From NCBI GenBank assembly GCA_964569795.1, contig CAZMVB010000008.1, positions 62,001 through 126,000 on the forward strand: DNA of 64,000 bases, written 5' to 3'. This DNA is from JAHJDS01 sp964569795. Lineage in GTDB: Bacteria; Desulfobacterota; Desulfarculia; Desulfarculales; JAHJDS01. Both the position numbers and the translations under genes were made by a program. Below are positions 52,633 to 60,076 of this stretch, piece by piece. Each line of letters begins with the position of its first letter. Within the stretch, counting starts at the first letter, position 1. Under the pieces are notes generated by a model. That model was not told the origin of the DNA. It ran no database searches and saw only the letters and a program-made list of their open reading frames with translations.

Positions 52633-53544
52633 GTGGCCGAGACGAGAAAGATCAAGCAGGTCTGGCGCAGCCGGCCGACGATCGAGGGCGCGGGGGTGCA
52701 CCTGCACCGGGCCTTTGGTCAGGCCGAGGTGCCCCGATTCGATCCCTTCCTGCTCCTGGACGACTTCAGCGGCGACGACCCGGCCAAATACTCACCCGGC
52801 TTTCCCTGGCACCCCCACCGGGGCATCGAGACCATCACCTACGTCCAGGGCGGCACGGTCGAGCACGGCGACAGTCTGGGCAACGCCGGGGTGATCGGTC
52901 CGGGCGACGTCCAGTGGATGACCGCCGGGAGCGGTATCATCCACCAGGAAATGCCCCACGGTGACGACCGGGGCGTTTTGACCGGATTTCAACTGTGGGC
53001 CAACCTGCCGGCCCAAGACAAGATGATGGCCCCGCGCTACCGGGACGTGACCCGAGCGAAAATCCCGGAGGTGGAACCGGGCAACGGGGCCTCGGTCCGG
53101 GTCATCTGCGGCGAGATAAACGGCGTGCGCGGACCGGTCAGAGACATCGTGATCGACCCGGAGTACCTGGACGTGTCCCTGCCGGCCGGGTCCCGGTGGC
53201 GCCACCCGGTCAAGGCCGGTCACACGGTCTTCGCCTACGTGACCGCCGGCCGCGCGTTTTTCTGCGAGGAGAGGCGTCCGTTCGACTACGCCATGGTCGG
53301 GGCGGGCTGGTCCGATCTGGACCGGGAGCCTGGTCTGTCGGCGCGGACGCTGGTCTTGTTCGACGACGGTTCAGAGGTGACGGTCTCGACCGAGGGCGAG
53401 CCGGTCCGGTTTCTGCTCGTGGCCGGCCGGCCCCTGGGAGAGCCGGTGGCCTGGTGGGGTCCGATCGTGATGAACACCCAGGCGGAACTGGAACGGGCCT
53501 TCGCCGAATACCGGAACGGAACGTTCATCAAGCAGACTCCCTGA
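52633..53544 (+). CDS. Pirin-family protein
   Basis: 303 residues from GTG 52633 (GGAGGAG upstream). The N-terminal cupin has the iron-binding HPHRGIETITY and HQEMP histidines; the second cupin follows after about residue 160. Pirins are Fe-containing; some are quercetin dioxygenases and others are redox regulators. The frame opens earlier at 52603. A TTGTTT-17-CACAAT promoter may lie just upstream (about 52549-52577). Single-gene unit before the tRNA. Confidence 0.92.
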   Translation: MAETRKIKQVWRSRPTIEGAGVHLHRAFGQAEVPRFDPFLLLDDFSGDDPAKYSPGFPWHPHRGIETITYVQGGTVEHGDSLGNAGVIGPGDVQWMTAGSGIIHQEMPHGDDRGVLTGFQLWANLPAQDKMMAPRYRDVTRAKIPEVEPGNGASVRVICGEINGVRGPVRDIVIDPEYLDVSLPAGSRWRHPVKAGHTVFAYVTAGRAFFCEERRPFDYAMVGAGWSDLDREPGLSARTLVLFDDGSEVTVSTEGEPVRFLLVAGRPLGEPVAWWGPIVMNTQAELERAFAEYRNGTFIKQTP

Positions 53545-53580
53545 CCTTCGGCCGCGCCGGGGATACCGCTCCCGCCACAC

Positions 53581-53606
53581 AAAAAGGGCGGCCCCAAAGG
53601 CCGCCC
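53581..53606 (-). terminator. Intrinsic terminator downstream of tRNA-Leu
   Basis: On the minus strand GGGCGGCC and GGCCGCCC form a perfect 8-base stem around TTTGG, followed by five T residues. It lies nine bases beyond the CCA end of the tRNA. Confidence 0.85.
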
Positions 53607-53614
53607 CGATTCCA

Positions 53615-53701
53615 TGGTGCCGAAGGGGAGACTCGAACTCCCACGGGCATACACCCACTAGACCCTGAACCTAGCGCGTCTACCAATTCCGCCACTTCGG
53701 C
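53615..53701 (-). tRNA. tRNA-Leu (anticodon CAG)
   Basis: 87 bases including encoded CCA. The acceptor GCCGAAG pairs with CTTCGGC. The D-arm is TGGCGGAATTGGTAGACGC, the anticodon stem-loop CTAGGTTCAGGGTCTAG has CAG at 53665-53667, and a long variable arm (class II) and GTTCGAGTC T-loop follow. All these fit tRNA-Leu. It is read on the minus strand and ends at a strong terminator. Confidence 0.97.
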
Positions 53702-53797
53702 CGACTTGATTTTCCTGAAGTCGAAGTCTAAGATGTAAAACTTCGGATGTCAAGCCGTTTGCATCGCCGGCGACACCGGAGGGAGAGAGCCTCGGGC

Positions 53798-54745
53798 ATG
53801 ACCACCATTTTCGGCCTGGAAAACTACCGGACGCCGCCCCGCAACCCGGTGCTGACCATCGGCAACTTCGACGGCGTGCACCGGGGCCACCTCGCCCTGC
53901 TCCAAAAATGCGTGGACCGGGCCGCCGCCATCGACGGGACCTCCCTGGTCCTGACCTTCGAGCCCCACCCCTTGCGGGTCCTCAGGCCCGACGTCAACCT
54001 GCCCCTGATTTGCGTCCTGGACCGCAAGCTGGAGCTGATCGAGGCGGCCGGCATCGACCTGACCGTCGTCGCCCAGTTCACCCGGGATTTCGCGGCCATC
54101 ACCGCCGTGGACTTCGTCCGAAAAATCCTGGCCCAGAAGCTGGGCATCCGGGAACTGGTGGTCGGGCACGATTACACCTTCGGCCGGGGCCGGGAGGGCG
54201 ACCTGGCCTTGCTGGCGGACCTGGGCCCCCGCCACGGGTTCATCGTCCACGAGGTGGGTCCGGTCGAGGTCGAGGGCGAGGTGGTCAGCTCGACCCGGAT
54301 CAGGGAAAAAATCCTGGAGGGCGACATCCCCACCGCCAACCGGCTCCTGGGCCGGCAGTACCAGCTCCGGGGACGGGTGGTCAGGGGCCGCGACCGGGGC
54401 GGACGCCTCCTGGGATTTCCCACGGCCAACCTGCGCCCGGCCAACGAACTCCTTCCGCCCATCGGGGTTTACGCCGTGCTGGTCGAGCTGAACGGCGAGA
54501 TCCGCCAGGGGGTGACCAACATCGGCACCAATCCCACCTTTGGCGAGGAGGCCCTGTCGGTCGAAACCTATATCCTGGACTTCGAGGGCGAGCTGTACGA
54601 CCGGGTGATCCGGCTGAAATTCTGCCGGCGGTTGCGGGGCCAGATCAAATTCGACGGCGTCGAGGCCCTGGCAGCTCAAATCGCCCGGGACGTGGCCGAG
54701 GCCCGCCGGTGGCTGGATAATGATCACCCGCCCGCCAAAAAGTAG
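53798..54745 (+). CDS. ribF: Bifunctional riboflavin kinase/FAD synthetase
   Basis: 315 residues from ATG 53798. The N-terminal FAD synthetase domain has TIGNFDGVHRGH and LVVGHDYTFGRGREGD, SSTRIRE. The C-terminal riboflavin kinase domain has GRDRGGRLLGFPTANL and GVTNIGTNPTFGE. It makes FMN and FAD from riboflavin, which complex I and the acyl-CoA dehydrogenase need. A purine-rich stretch (GGAGGGAGAGAG) precedes the ATG. Confidence 0.96.
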   Translation: MTTIFGLENYRTPPRNPVLTIGNFDGVHRGHLALLQKCVDRAAAIDGTSLVLTFEPHPLRVLRPDVNLPLICVLDRKLELIEAAGIDLTVVAQFTRDFAAITAVDFVRKILAQKLGIRELVVGHDYTFGRGREGDLALLADLGPRHGFIVHEVGPVEVEGEVVSSTRIREKILEGDIPTANRLLGRQYQLRGRVVRGRDRGGRLLGFPTANLRPANELLPPIGVYAVLVELNGEIRQGVTNIGTNPTFGEEALSVETYILDFEGELYDRVIRLKFCRRLRGQIKFDGVEALAAQIARDVAEARRWLDNDHPPAKK

Positions 54746-55087
54746 TCACAAAATAACTATCTGGCAGTAATTTCAATTTCATAGTAGGTTCCTCGGGTTA
54801 AGATGCCGGGGGTCGGGGAGGTTCGGCCGGCCCTGCTCTGATGCGTTTCAGGGGAACGGTTGAGGGGTTGACACGGCCCTACCTACGTGTTAGACAACAA
54901 AAGCTTTTCGGACAGATGAGTGTCCTCACCGTTGTGGCCTCGTCGCCACGGAGTGACGAGGGCCAGAGGTGTTCTGCACCGGTCGTGATTGCCTGTCCGG
55001 TGGTTTTTTGGGAATCAATCTGAAACGTCTTCCGGTCTCCGGCAAGGCGATGCGGTTTGTGGCGGGAACGGCACAGGGGATGATCCA
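54746..55087. promoter_or_regulatory. Leader region of the nuo operon
   Basis: About 340 bases without a gene. A promoter TTGACA (54868-54873)-17-TAGACA (54891-54896) would give a leader of about 180 bases before nuoA. Within it are a hairpin GGCCTCGTC/GACGAGGGCC near 54937-54964 and a weak stem ACCGG/CCGGT followed by TGGTTTTTT near 54978-55008. These could act as an attenuator, but no known riboswitch class was recognised. Confidence 0.5.
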
Positions 55088-55471
55088 GTGACGACGGCTC
55101 CGGTGGCAACGGCCTTGAACGAGTGGGTCTATGTCCTCATCTTCCTGACCGTGGCCGCCGGGTTCGCCATCGCGCCGGTCATCCTGTCCTATCTTCTGGC
55201 GCCCCGCCAGCCGGCGCCGCTCCGCGACGAGATCTATGAATCGGGCATGGCGCCCCTGAGTCCGGCCTGGATCCAGTTCGGGGCGGCCTACTACCTGTTC
55301 GCCCTGATCTTCCTGGCCTTTGACGTGGACGTCCTGTATCTGTTCCCGGTGGCGGTGGCCTATGATCAGGGCTTTGCCTGGCGGGACCTGCTCGAGATCT
55401 TCATCTTCCTGGCCATCTTGGGTCTGGCCATTGTTTACGCCTGGCGTAAAGGGGTGTTCAAGTGGAAATGA
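55088..55471 (+). CDS. nuoA: NADH-quinone oxidoreductase subunit A
   Basis: 127 residues from GTG 55088 (AGGGGAT upstream), three membrane segments. Conserved NuoA features are KYESG-like EIYESGMAPLSPAWIQFGAA, YYLFALIFLAFDVDVLYLFP and the C-terminal WRKGVFKWK. It helps form the quinone chamber of complex I. First gene of the nuo operon; its stop overlaps the nuoB start (ATGA). Confidence 0.96.
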   Translation: MTTAPVATALNEWVYVLIFLTVAAGFAIAPVILSYLLAPRQPAPLRDEIYESGMAPLSPAWIQFGAAYYLFALIFLAFDVDVLYLFPVAVAYDQGFAWRDLLEIFIFLAILGLAIVYAWRKGVFKWK

Positions 55472-56052
55472 ATCCCGGCCGACGGCCGGGCGGGGGGGGA
55501 GATCCGAGGCTGGATCGACCCGAGACCCCGCTGGTCCGGTTCGGCGTGGTCGAGGACATCTTCAACATCTGCCGGGCGGCGTCCCTGTGGCCCCTGGGCT
55601 TCGGCATCGCCTGCTGCGCCATCGAGATGATGGCCACGTCCATGAGCCGGTACGACACCGACCGGTTCGGGATCTTCTTCCGGGGCACGCCCCGTCAGGC
55701 CGACCTGATGATCGTCGCCGGGACCATCGCCAAGAAATTCGCCCCGTCCATCCGGCGCCTCTACGAGCAGATGCCGGCCCCGAAATGGGTCCTCGCCATG
55801 GGCAACTGCGCCATCTCGGGCGGTCCGTTCGCCTATGACGGCCAGTACGCCATCGTTGACGGGGCCGACAAGTTCCTGCCGGTGGACATCTACATTCCCG
55901 GCTGCCCCCCCCGTCCCGAGGCCCTGCTGACCGGCTTCTTCGAGCTCCAGGAAAAGATCACGGAGAAGATCAAGCCGCCCTTCAACTACTTCGGGCCCAA
56001 GTACGATCGGATCGCCAAACACGTCAAAGTGGTCGAGCCTCGTGATCTCTGA
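55468..56052 (+). CDS. nuoB: NADH-quinone oxidoreductase subunit B
   Basis: 194 residues from ATG 55468 (a GTG at 55462 is also possible). Ligands of cluster N2 are all present: the tandem Cys in GIACCAIEMM, GNCAISGG and PGCPPRPEAL. This subunit passes electrons to quinone at the membrane interface. The N-terminal 20 residues are Gly/Pro/Arg-rich. Stop overlaps the nuoC start region. Confidence 0.97.
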   Translation: MNPGRRPGGGGDPRLDRPETPLVRFGVVEDIFNICRAASLWPLGFGIACCAIEMMATSMSRYDTDRFGIFFRGTPRQADLMIVAGTIAKKFAPSIRRLYEQMPAPKWVLAMGNCAISGGPFAYDGQYAIVDGADKFLPVDIYIPGCPPRPEALLTGFFELQEKITEKIKPPFNYFGPKYDRIAKHVKVVEPRDL

Positions 56053-56539
56053 ACTGATGAACAAACTCGTCGGGTCGGTGCCCGCCCGGAGCGTGACCGA
56101 GAGCGACTTTTCGCGGACGGGGGTCCACGTCAAGGTCGTCCTGGCCCCCGACCAGATCGAGGGCCTGGCCCGGTTCCTCAAGGCCGAGGGCTTTGCCCTG
56201 GCCTGCCTGAGCGGGGTCGATTTCTCGTCCGGGACGGACCTGGTCTATCACTTCAACCGCCACGACAAGCCCCTCCGGGTGGGGGTCCACCTGCCCCTGG
56301 AGCGCGGCCAGGCGGTCCGGAGCGTGAGCGACCTCTACGAGTCGGCCAACTGGTTCGAGCGGGAGATCTGGGAGATGTACGGGGTCGTCTTCGAGGGGCA
56401 CCCCAACCTGACCTGGCTGCTCTTGCCCGAGGGGGCGGACTATCACCCCCTGCGCAAGGACTTCGGCAAGGTCGGCGGCGTGGTTGAGTCCCCGGCCGAT
56501 ATCGGCCTGGTCCCGGGCCCGCGGGGGGCCGGCTCATGA
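56042..56539 (+). CDS. nuoC: NADH-quinone oxidoreductase subunit C
   Basis: 165 residues of the 30-kDa subunit family, with the signature ANWFEREIWEMYGVVFEGHP and LPEGADYHPLRKDF. Part of the peripheral arm next to NuoB and NuoD. It is a separate gene, not fused to nuoD as in enterobacteria. The GTG start overlaps nuoB by 11 bases; ATG 56057 is an alternative. Overlaps nuoD by ATGA. Confidence 0.95.
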   Translation: MISELMNKLVGSVPARSVTESDFSRTGVHVKVVLAPDQIEGLARFLKAEGFALACLSGVDFSSGTDLVYHFNRHDKPLRVGVHLPLERGQAVRSVSDLYESANWFEREIWEMYGVVFEGHPNLTWLLLPEGADYHPLRKDFGKVGGVVESPADIGLVPGPRGAGS

Positions 56540-57675
56540 GCCCCTGGCGCGGGAAAAGCGACTTCTACGACGACTCGACGCTGACGGCCGAGACCTTTGA
56601 CCTGAACCTGGGCCCCCAGCACCCGGCCACCCACGGCGTGTTCCGGCTGGTGATCACCCTGGACGGGGAGATCGTCCGCCGGGTGGAGCCCTTCATGGGC
56701 TACGCCCACCGGGGCCAGGAGAAGATGGGCGAGAACCGGACCTACGCCCAGTGGCTGCCCAACACCTCCCGGCTGGACTACCTGTCCGGCATGATCTTCA
56801 ACCACGGCTATTGCGAGGCCGTGGAAAAGCTGTGCGGCTTCGAGGTCCCGCCCCGGGCCCAGTACCTCCGGGTCATCACCGACGAGTTCAACCGGCTGGC
56901 CTCGCACCTGATGTGGTTCGGCAACTACCTGATGGAACTGGGGGCCTTCACCCCGTTCTTGTACTGCTGGGACGACCGGGAATACATCCTCGACCTGCTC
57001 GACTCGCTGACCGGCTCGCGGCTGACCTACAACTATAACCGGTTCGGCGGGGTGCGCAACGACATCCCGGCCGGGTTCCGGCGCAAGGCCCGGAAGTTCG
57101 TCGAGCGGCTGCGGAAACGGTTCCCGGACTACCACGAGCTGTGCACCAAGAACGTCATCTTCCGGCACCGGGTTGACGGCGTCGGGGTCATCTCCCGGGA
57201 ACTGGCGATCAACGCCGCGGCCACCGGTCCGACCCTGCGCGGCTCGGGGGTCGAGTACGATCTGAGGAAGTACGCCCCCTATGCCGCCTACGACCAGTTC
57301 GATTTCATCATTCCCCACTTCCCCGAGGGCGACGCCCTGGCCCGGTACAACGTCCGCCTCGAGGAGATGGTCCAGAGCCTGAACATCCTCGAGCAGGCCC
57401 TGGCCGGCCTGCCCGAGGGCCCCTTCTGGATCAAGACCCCCCGCAAGATCAAACCGCCCCCGGGCGAGATCTACCTGGCCGTCGAATCGGCCCGGGGCGA
57501 GGCCGGGTTCTACCTGGTCAGCGACGGATCGGAAATCCCCTACCGGATCAAGGTCCGTTCGCCGTCGCTCAGTAACGTCTATCTGACCGTCCACGTGGTG
57601 CCCGGGCACTTCGTCGCCGACCTGGTGGCCATCCTGGGCAGCATCGACATCCTCGTACCGGAGATCGACCGCTGA
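56536..57675 (+). CDS. nuoD: NADH-quinone oxidoreductase subunit D
   Basis: 379 residues of the 49-kDa subunit. The quinone-site segments GPQHPATHGVFRLVITLDGE and YAHRGQEKM are present, and the C-terminus ends in GSIDILVPEIDR. Relative of [NiFe]-hydrogenase large subunits without the metal-binding cysteines. Overlaps nuoH by one base (TGATG). Confidence 0.97.
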   Translation: MSPWRGKSDFYDDSTLTAETFDLNLGPQHPATHGVFRLVITLDGEIVRRVEPFMGYAHRGQEKMGENRTYAQWLPNTSRLDYLSGMIFNHGYCEAVEKLCGFEVPPRAQYLRVITDEFNRLASHLMWFGNYLMELGAFTPFLYCWDDREYILDLLDSLTGSRLTYNYNRFGGVRNDIPAGFRRKARKFVERLRKRFPDYHELCTKNVIFRHRVDGVGVISRELAINAAATGPTLRGSGVEYDLRKYAPYAAYDQFDFIIPHFPEGDALARYNVRLEEMVQSLNILEQALAGLPEGPFWIKTPRKIKPPPGEIYLAVESARGEAGFYLVSDGSEIPYRIKVRSPSLSNVYLTVHVVPGHFVADLVAILGSIDILVPEIDR

Positions 57676-58691
57676 TGCAGATCGCCTTCGACCAGGGCCT
57701 GGCTCACCTCCTCAGTCCGATCGTTGACTGGTTGGGGTCCGACCTGTTCGCCGTCATCTTCGGCCTGGTGCTGGTCCTGATCTTCATCCAGATCAACGCC
57801 CTGCTCCTGGTCTGGGTCGAGCGCAAGCTGGCCGGTCACTTCCAGCTCCGGCCCGGTCCCAAGGAGCACGGTCCCTTCGGACTGCTCCAGACCATCGCCG
57901 ACGGCATCAAGCTGCTGACCAAGGAACTCATCCGGCCCCGCTCGGTGGACTGGCCCATTTACGCCCTCTCGCCGATCCTGATCCTGCTGCCGGCCCTGGT
58001 GGCCTTCATCGTCCTGCCCTTCGGGCCGCTGATGATCGTCAAGGACATGAACATCGGCTTCCTGCTGATCTTCGCCTTCGGCTCGCTGACGGTCCTGTCG
58101 CTTTTGATGGGCGGGTTCGCCTCGAACAACAAGTACGCGCTCCTGGGGGCCTTCCGGAGCGTGTCCCAGATCGTGGCCTACGAGATTCCGCTGGTCCTGG
58201 CCGCCCTGAACGTGGTCCTGATGAGCGGCACCCTGAGCATGACCGGCATCGTGAACGCCCAGCAGGGCGGCCTGTGGAACGTCGTCTTTCAGCCCGTGGC
58301 GGCCCTGGTCTTCTTCATCTGCGCCCTGGCCGAGACCAACCGGGCCCCCTTTGACATCCCCGAGGCGGAGAGCGAACTGATCGCCGGGTTCCACACCGAG
58401 TACCCCGGCATGCGCTTCGGCCTGTTCTTCCTGGCCGAGTACTCCAACATGTTCATCGTCAGCGCCGTGGCGGTGACCCTGTTCTTCGGCGGCTGGCGGG
58501 GGCCGGTCCTTCCCGGCTTCATCTGGTTTTTAATCAAGACCTATCTCCTGATCTTCGTCATGATGTGGGCCCGGTGGACCTTCCCCCGGCTCAGGTTCGA
58601 TCAGTTGATGACCTTGGCCTGGAAGCTCCTGATTCCGGTGGCCATGATCAACGTGGTGGTTACGGCGGTGGTCATCAAGTTGGTGAGGTAA
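57675..58691 (+). CDS. nuoH: NADH-quinone oxidoreductase subunit H
   Basis: 338 residues, eight predicted membrane segments. Conserved loop motifs are ERKLAGHFQLRPGP and DGIKLLTKE near the N-terminus, and ETNRAPFDIPEAESELIAGF and EYSNMF in the middle. It forms the quinone channel and links the peripheral and membrane arms. Confidence 0.97.
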   Translation: MQIAFDQGLAHLLSPIVDWLGSDLFAVIFGLVLVLIFIQINALLLVWVERKLAGHFQLRPGPKEHGPFGLLQTIADGIKLLTKELIRPRSVDWPIYALSPILILLPALVAFIVLPFGPLMIVKDMNIGFLLIFAFGSLTVLSLLMGGFASNNKYALLGAFRSVSQIVAYEIPLVLAALNVVLMSGTLSMTGIVNAQQGGLWNVVFQPVAALVFFICALAETNRAPFDIPEAESELIAGFHTEYPGMRFGLFFLAEYSNMFIVSAVAVTLFFGGWRGPVLPGFIWFLIKTYLLIFVMMWARWTFPRLRFDQLMTLAWKLLIPVAMINVVVTAVVIKLVR

Positions 58692-59129
58692 ATGGGTTTG
58701 TGGCGTGACATAGTGGTCGGCGGCTGGAGCCTGATCGCCGGCCTGGGGGTGACCATCAAGCGGCTGTTCAAGCCGGTCATCACCCTCCAGTACCCCCGGT
58801 ACAAGACGACCATGTTCGACAACTTCCGGGGGCACATCGAACTGGCGCACGATCCCCACCACGGCGGCCTGCTGTGCGTCGCCTGCGGGACCTGCGTCCG
58901 GGAGTGCCCCTCGAAGCTGATCCTGGTCCAGGGGATGAAGGACCACGTCATGAACCGGAAACGGGCCACCCATTACGTCATCGACTTCACCCGCTGCTCC
59001 CTGTGCGGCTTGTGCGTGGACGCCTGCCCGGTGGGGGCGATCACCTTTTCCAAGGAATTTGAACTGGCCTCGCGGTCCCGCTGGGACGGCGTCATCGACC
59101 TGGTGGCCAGATTCGAGGAACAGGCATGA
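58692..59129 (+). CDS. nuoI: NADH-quinone oxidoreductase subunit I
   Basis: 145 residues with two 4Fe-4S motifs, CVACGTCVRECP and CSLCGLCVDACP, separated by a 30-residue insert typical of NuoI. An N-terminal hydrophobic helix docks it to the membrane arm. Starts directly after the nuoH stop and overlaps nuoJ by ATGA. Confidence 0.97.
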   Translation: MGLWRDIVVGGWSLIAGLGVTIKRLFKPVITLQYPRYKTTMFDNFRGHIELAHDPHHGGLLCVACGTCVRECPSKLILVQGMKDHVMNRKRATHYVIDFTRCSLCGLCVDACPVGAITFSKEFELASRSRWDGVIDLVARFEEQA

Positions 59130-59770
59130 TTGGGGCGCCATCCCATCTGATCTGTCTGGCCGGGGCGGCCTCGCTCCAGGACCTTTTGCCGACGACCCTG
59201 CTGGCCAAGTTCACCTTCTGGGCCGTGGTCGGGGTGACGCTGCTGGGCGCCTTTCTGGCCGTGGGCCTCAGGAACATCTTCCACAACGTCCTGGGGCTGG
59301 CCCTGGCCCTGTTCGGCGTGGCCGGGATCTTCGTCTATCTGGGCGGCCCCTTCGTGGCGGTCATGGAGATCCTGATCTACGTCGGGGCGATCTGCATCGC
59401 CATCGTCTTCGCCATCATGCTCGGCCGGCCGCTCTATCTCGGCGGGGCGCCCCGCCACTTCCTGAAGACCGTCCTCACCCTGGCCGTGGCCGGGGTGGTC
59501 TTCGTCGCCCTGGTGACCCTGATCCTCAAGACCACCTGGTCGCCGGCCCCGGTGCTGGCCCTGACCGAGCCCCTGACCTTCTGGGGACTGCCCTCGGTCG
59601 GCTGGGACGTGGCGACCATCGGCCGGTCCCTCATGACCAGCTACGCCCTGGTCTTCGAACTCATTTCGGTGGTGCTGCTGGTGGCCATCATCGGCGCCGT
59701 GCTCACCGCCCAGCGCTACTACAAGCGCGGCTCGGGCGGGGACGAGCCCGACGGAGCGGGTAAGCCATGA
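59126..59770 (+). CDS. nuoJ: NADH-quinone oxidoreductase subunit J
   Basis: 214 residues, five membrane segments, with the conserved GGPFVAVMEILIYVGAICIA helix that carries the pi-bulge segment of the proton path. The first 25 residues before that resemble a longer head than in E. coli NuoJ. Overlaps nuoK by ATGA. Confidence 0.95.
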   Translation: MIGAPSHLICLAGAASLQDLLPTTLLAKFTFWAVVGVTLLGAFLAVGLRNIFHNVLGLALALFGVAGIFVYLGGPFVAVMEILIYVGAICIAIVFAIMLGRPLYLGGAPRHFLKTVLTLAVAGVVFVALVTLILKTTWSPAPVLALTEPLTFWGLPSVGWDVATIGRSLMTSYALVFELISVVLLVAIIGAVLTAQRYYKRGSGGDEPDGAGKP

Positions 59771-60075
59771 ACAGTCTAAACGTCTATCTCATCCTGGCCG
59801 CGGGCCTGTTCGCCTGCGGGCTGTTCGGGCTGATGAGGCGGCGGACCCTGATCGGCATGCTCATCTCCATCGAGCTGATGCTCAACGGGGCCGGGATCAA
59901 CTTCATGGCCTTCAACCGCTTCACCGCGCCCAGTCCCGAGGTGGGCCAGATCTTCACCCTGTTCATCATGGGCATCGCCGCCGCCGAGGCGGCCATCGCC
60001 CTGGGGATCATCGTCGCCGTCTATCGACGCTTCAAGGCGATCAACATCGAGCGGGCCTCTAGGTTGGAGCACTGA
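59767..60075 (+). CDS. nuoK: NADH-quinone oxidoreductase subunit K
   Basis: 102 residues, three membrane segments, with the conserved GLMRRRTLIGMLISIELMLN and the acidic residues in IELMLNGAGINF and AAAEAAIALGI used for proton transfer. Standard NuoK length. Followed after one base by nuoL. Confidence 0.97.
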   Translation: MNSLNVYLILAAGLFACGLFGLMRRRTLIGMLISIELMLNGAGINFMAFNRFTAPSPEVGQIFTLFIMGIAAAEAAIALGIIVAVYRRFKAINIERASRLEH

Positions 60076-60076
60076 C

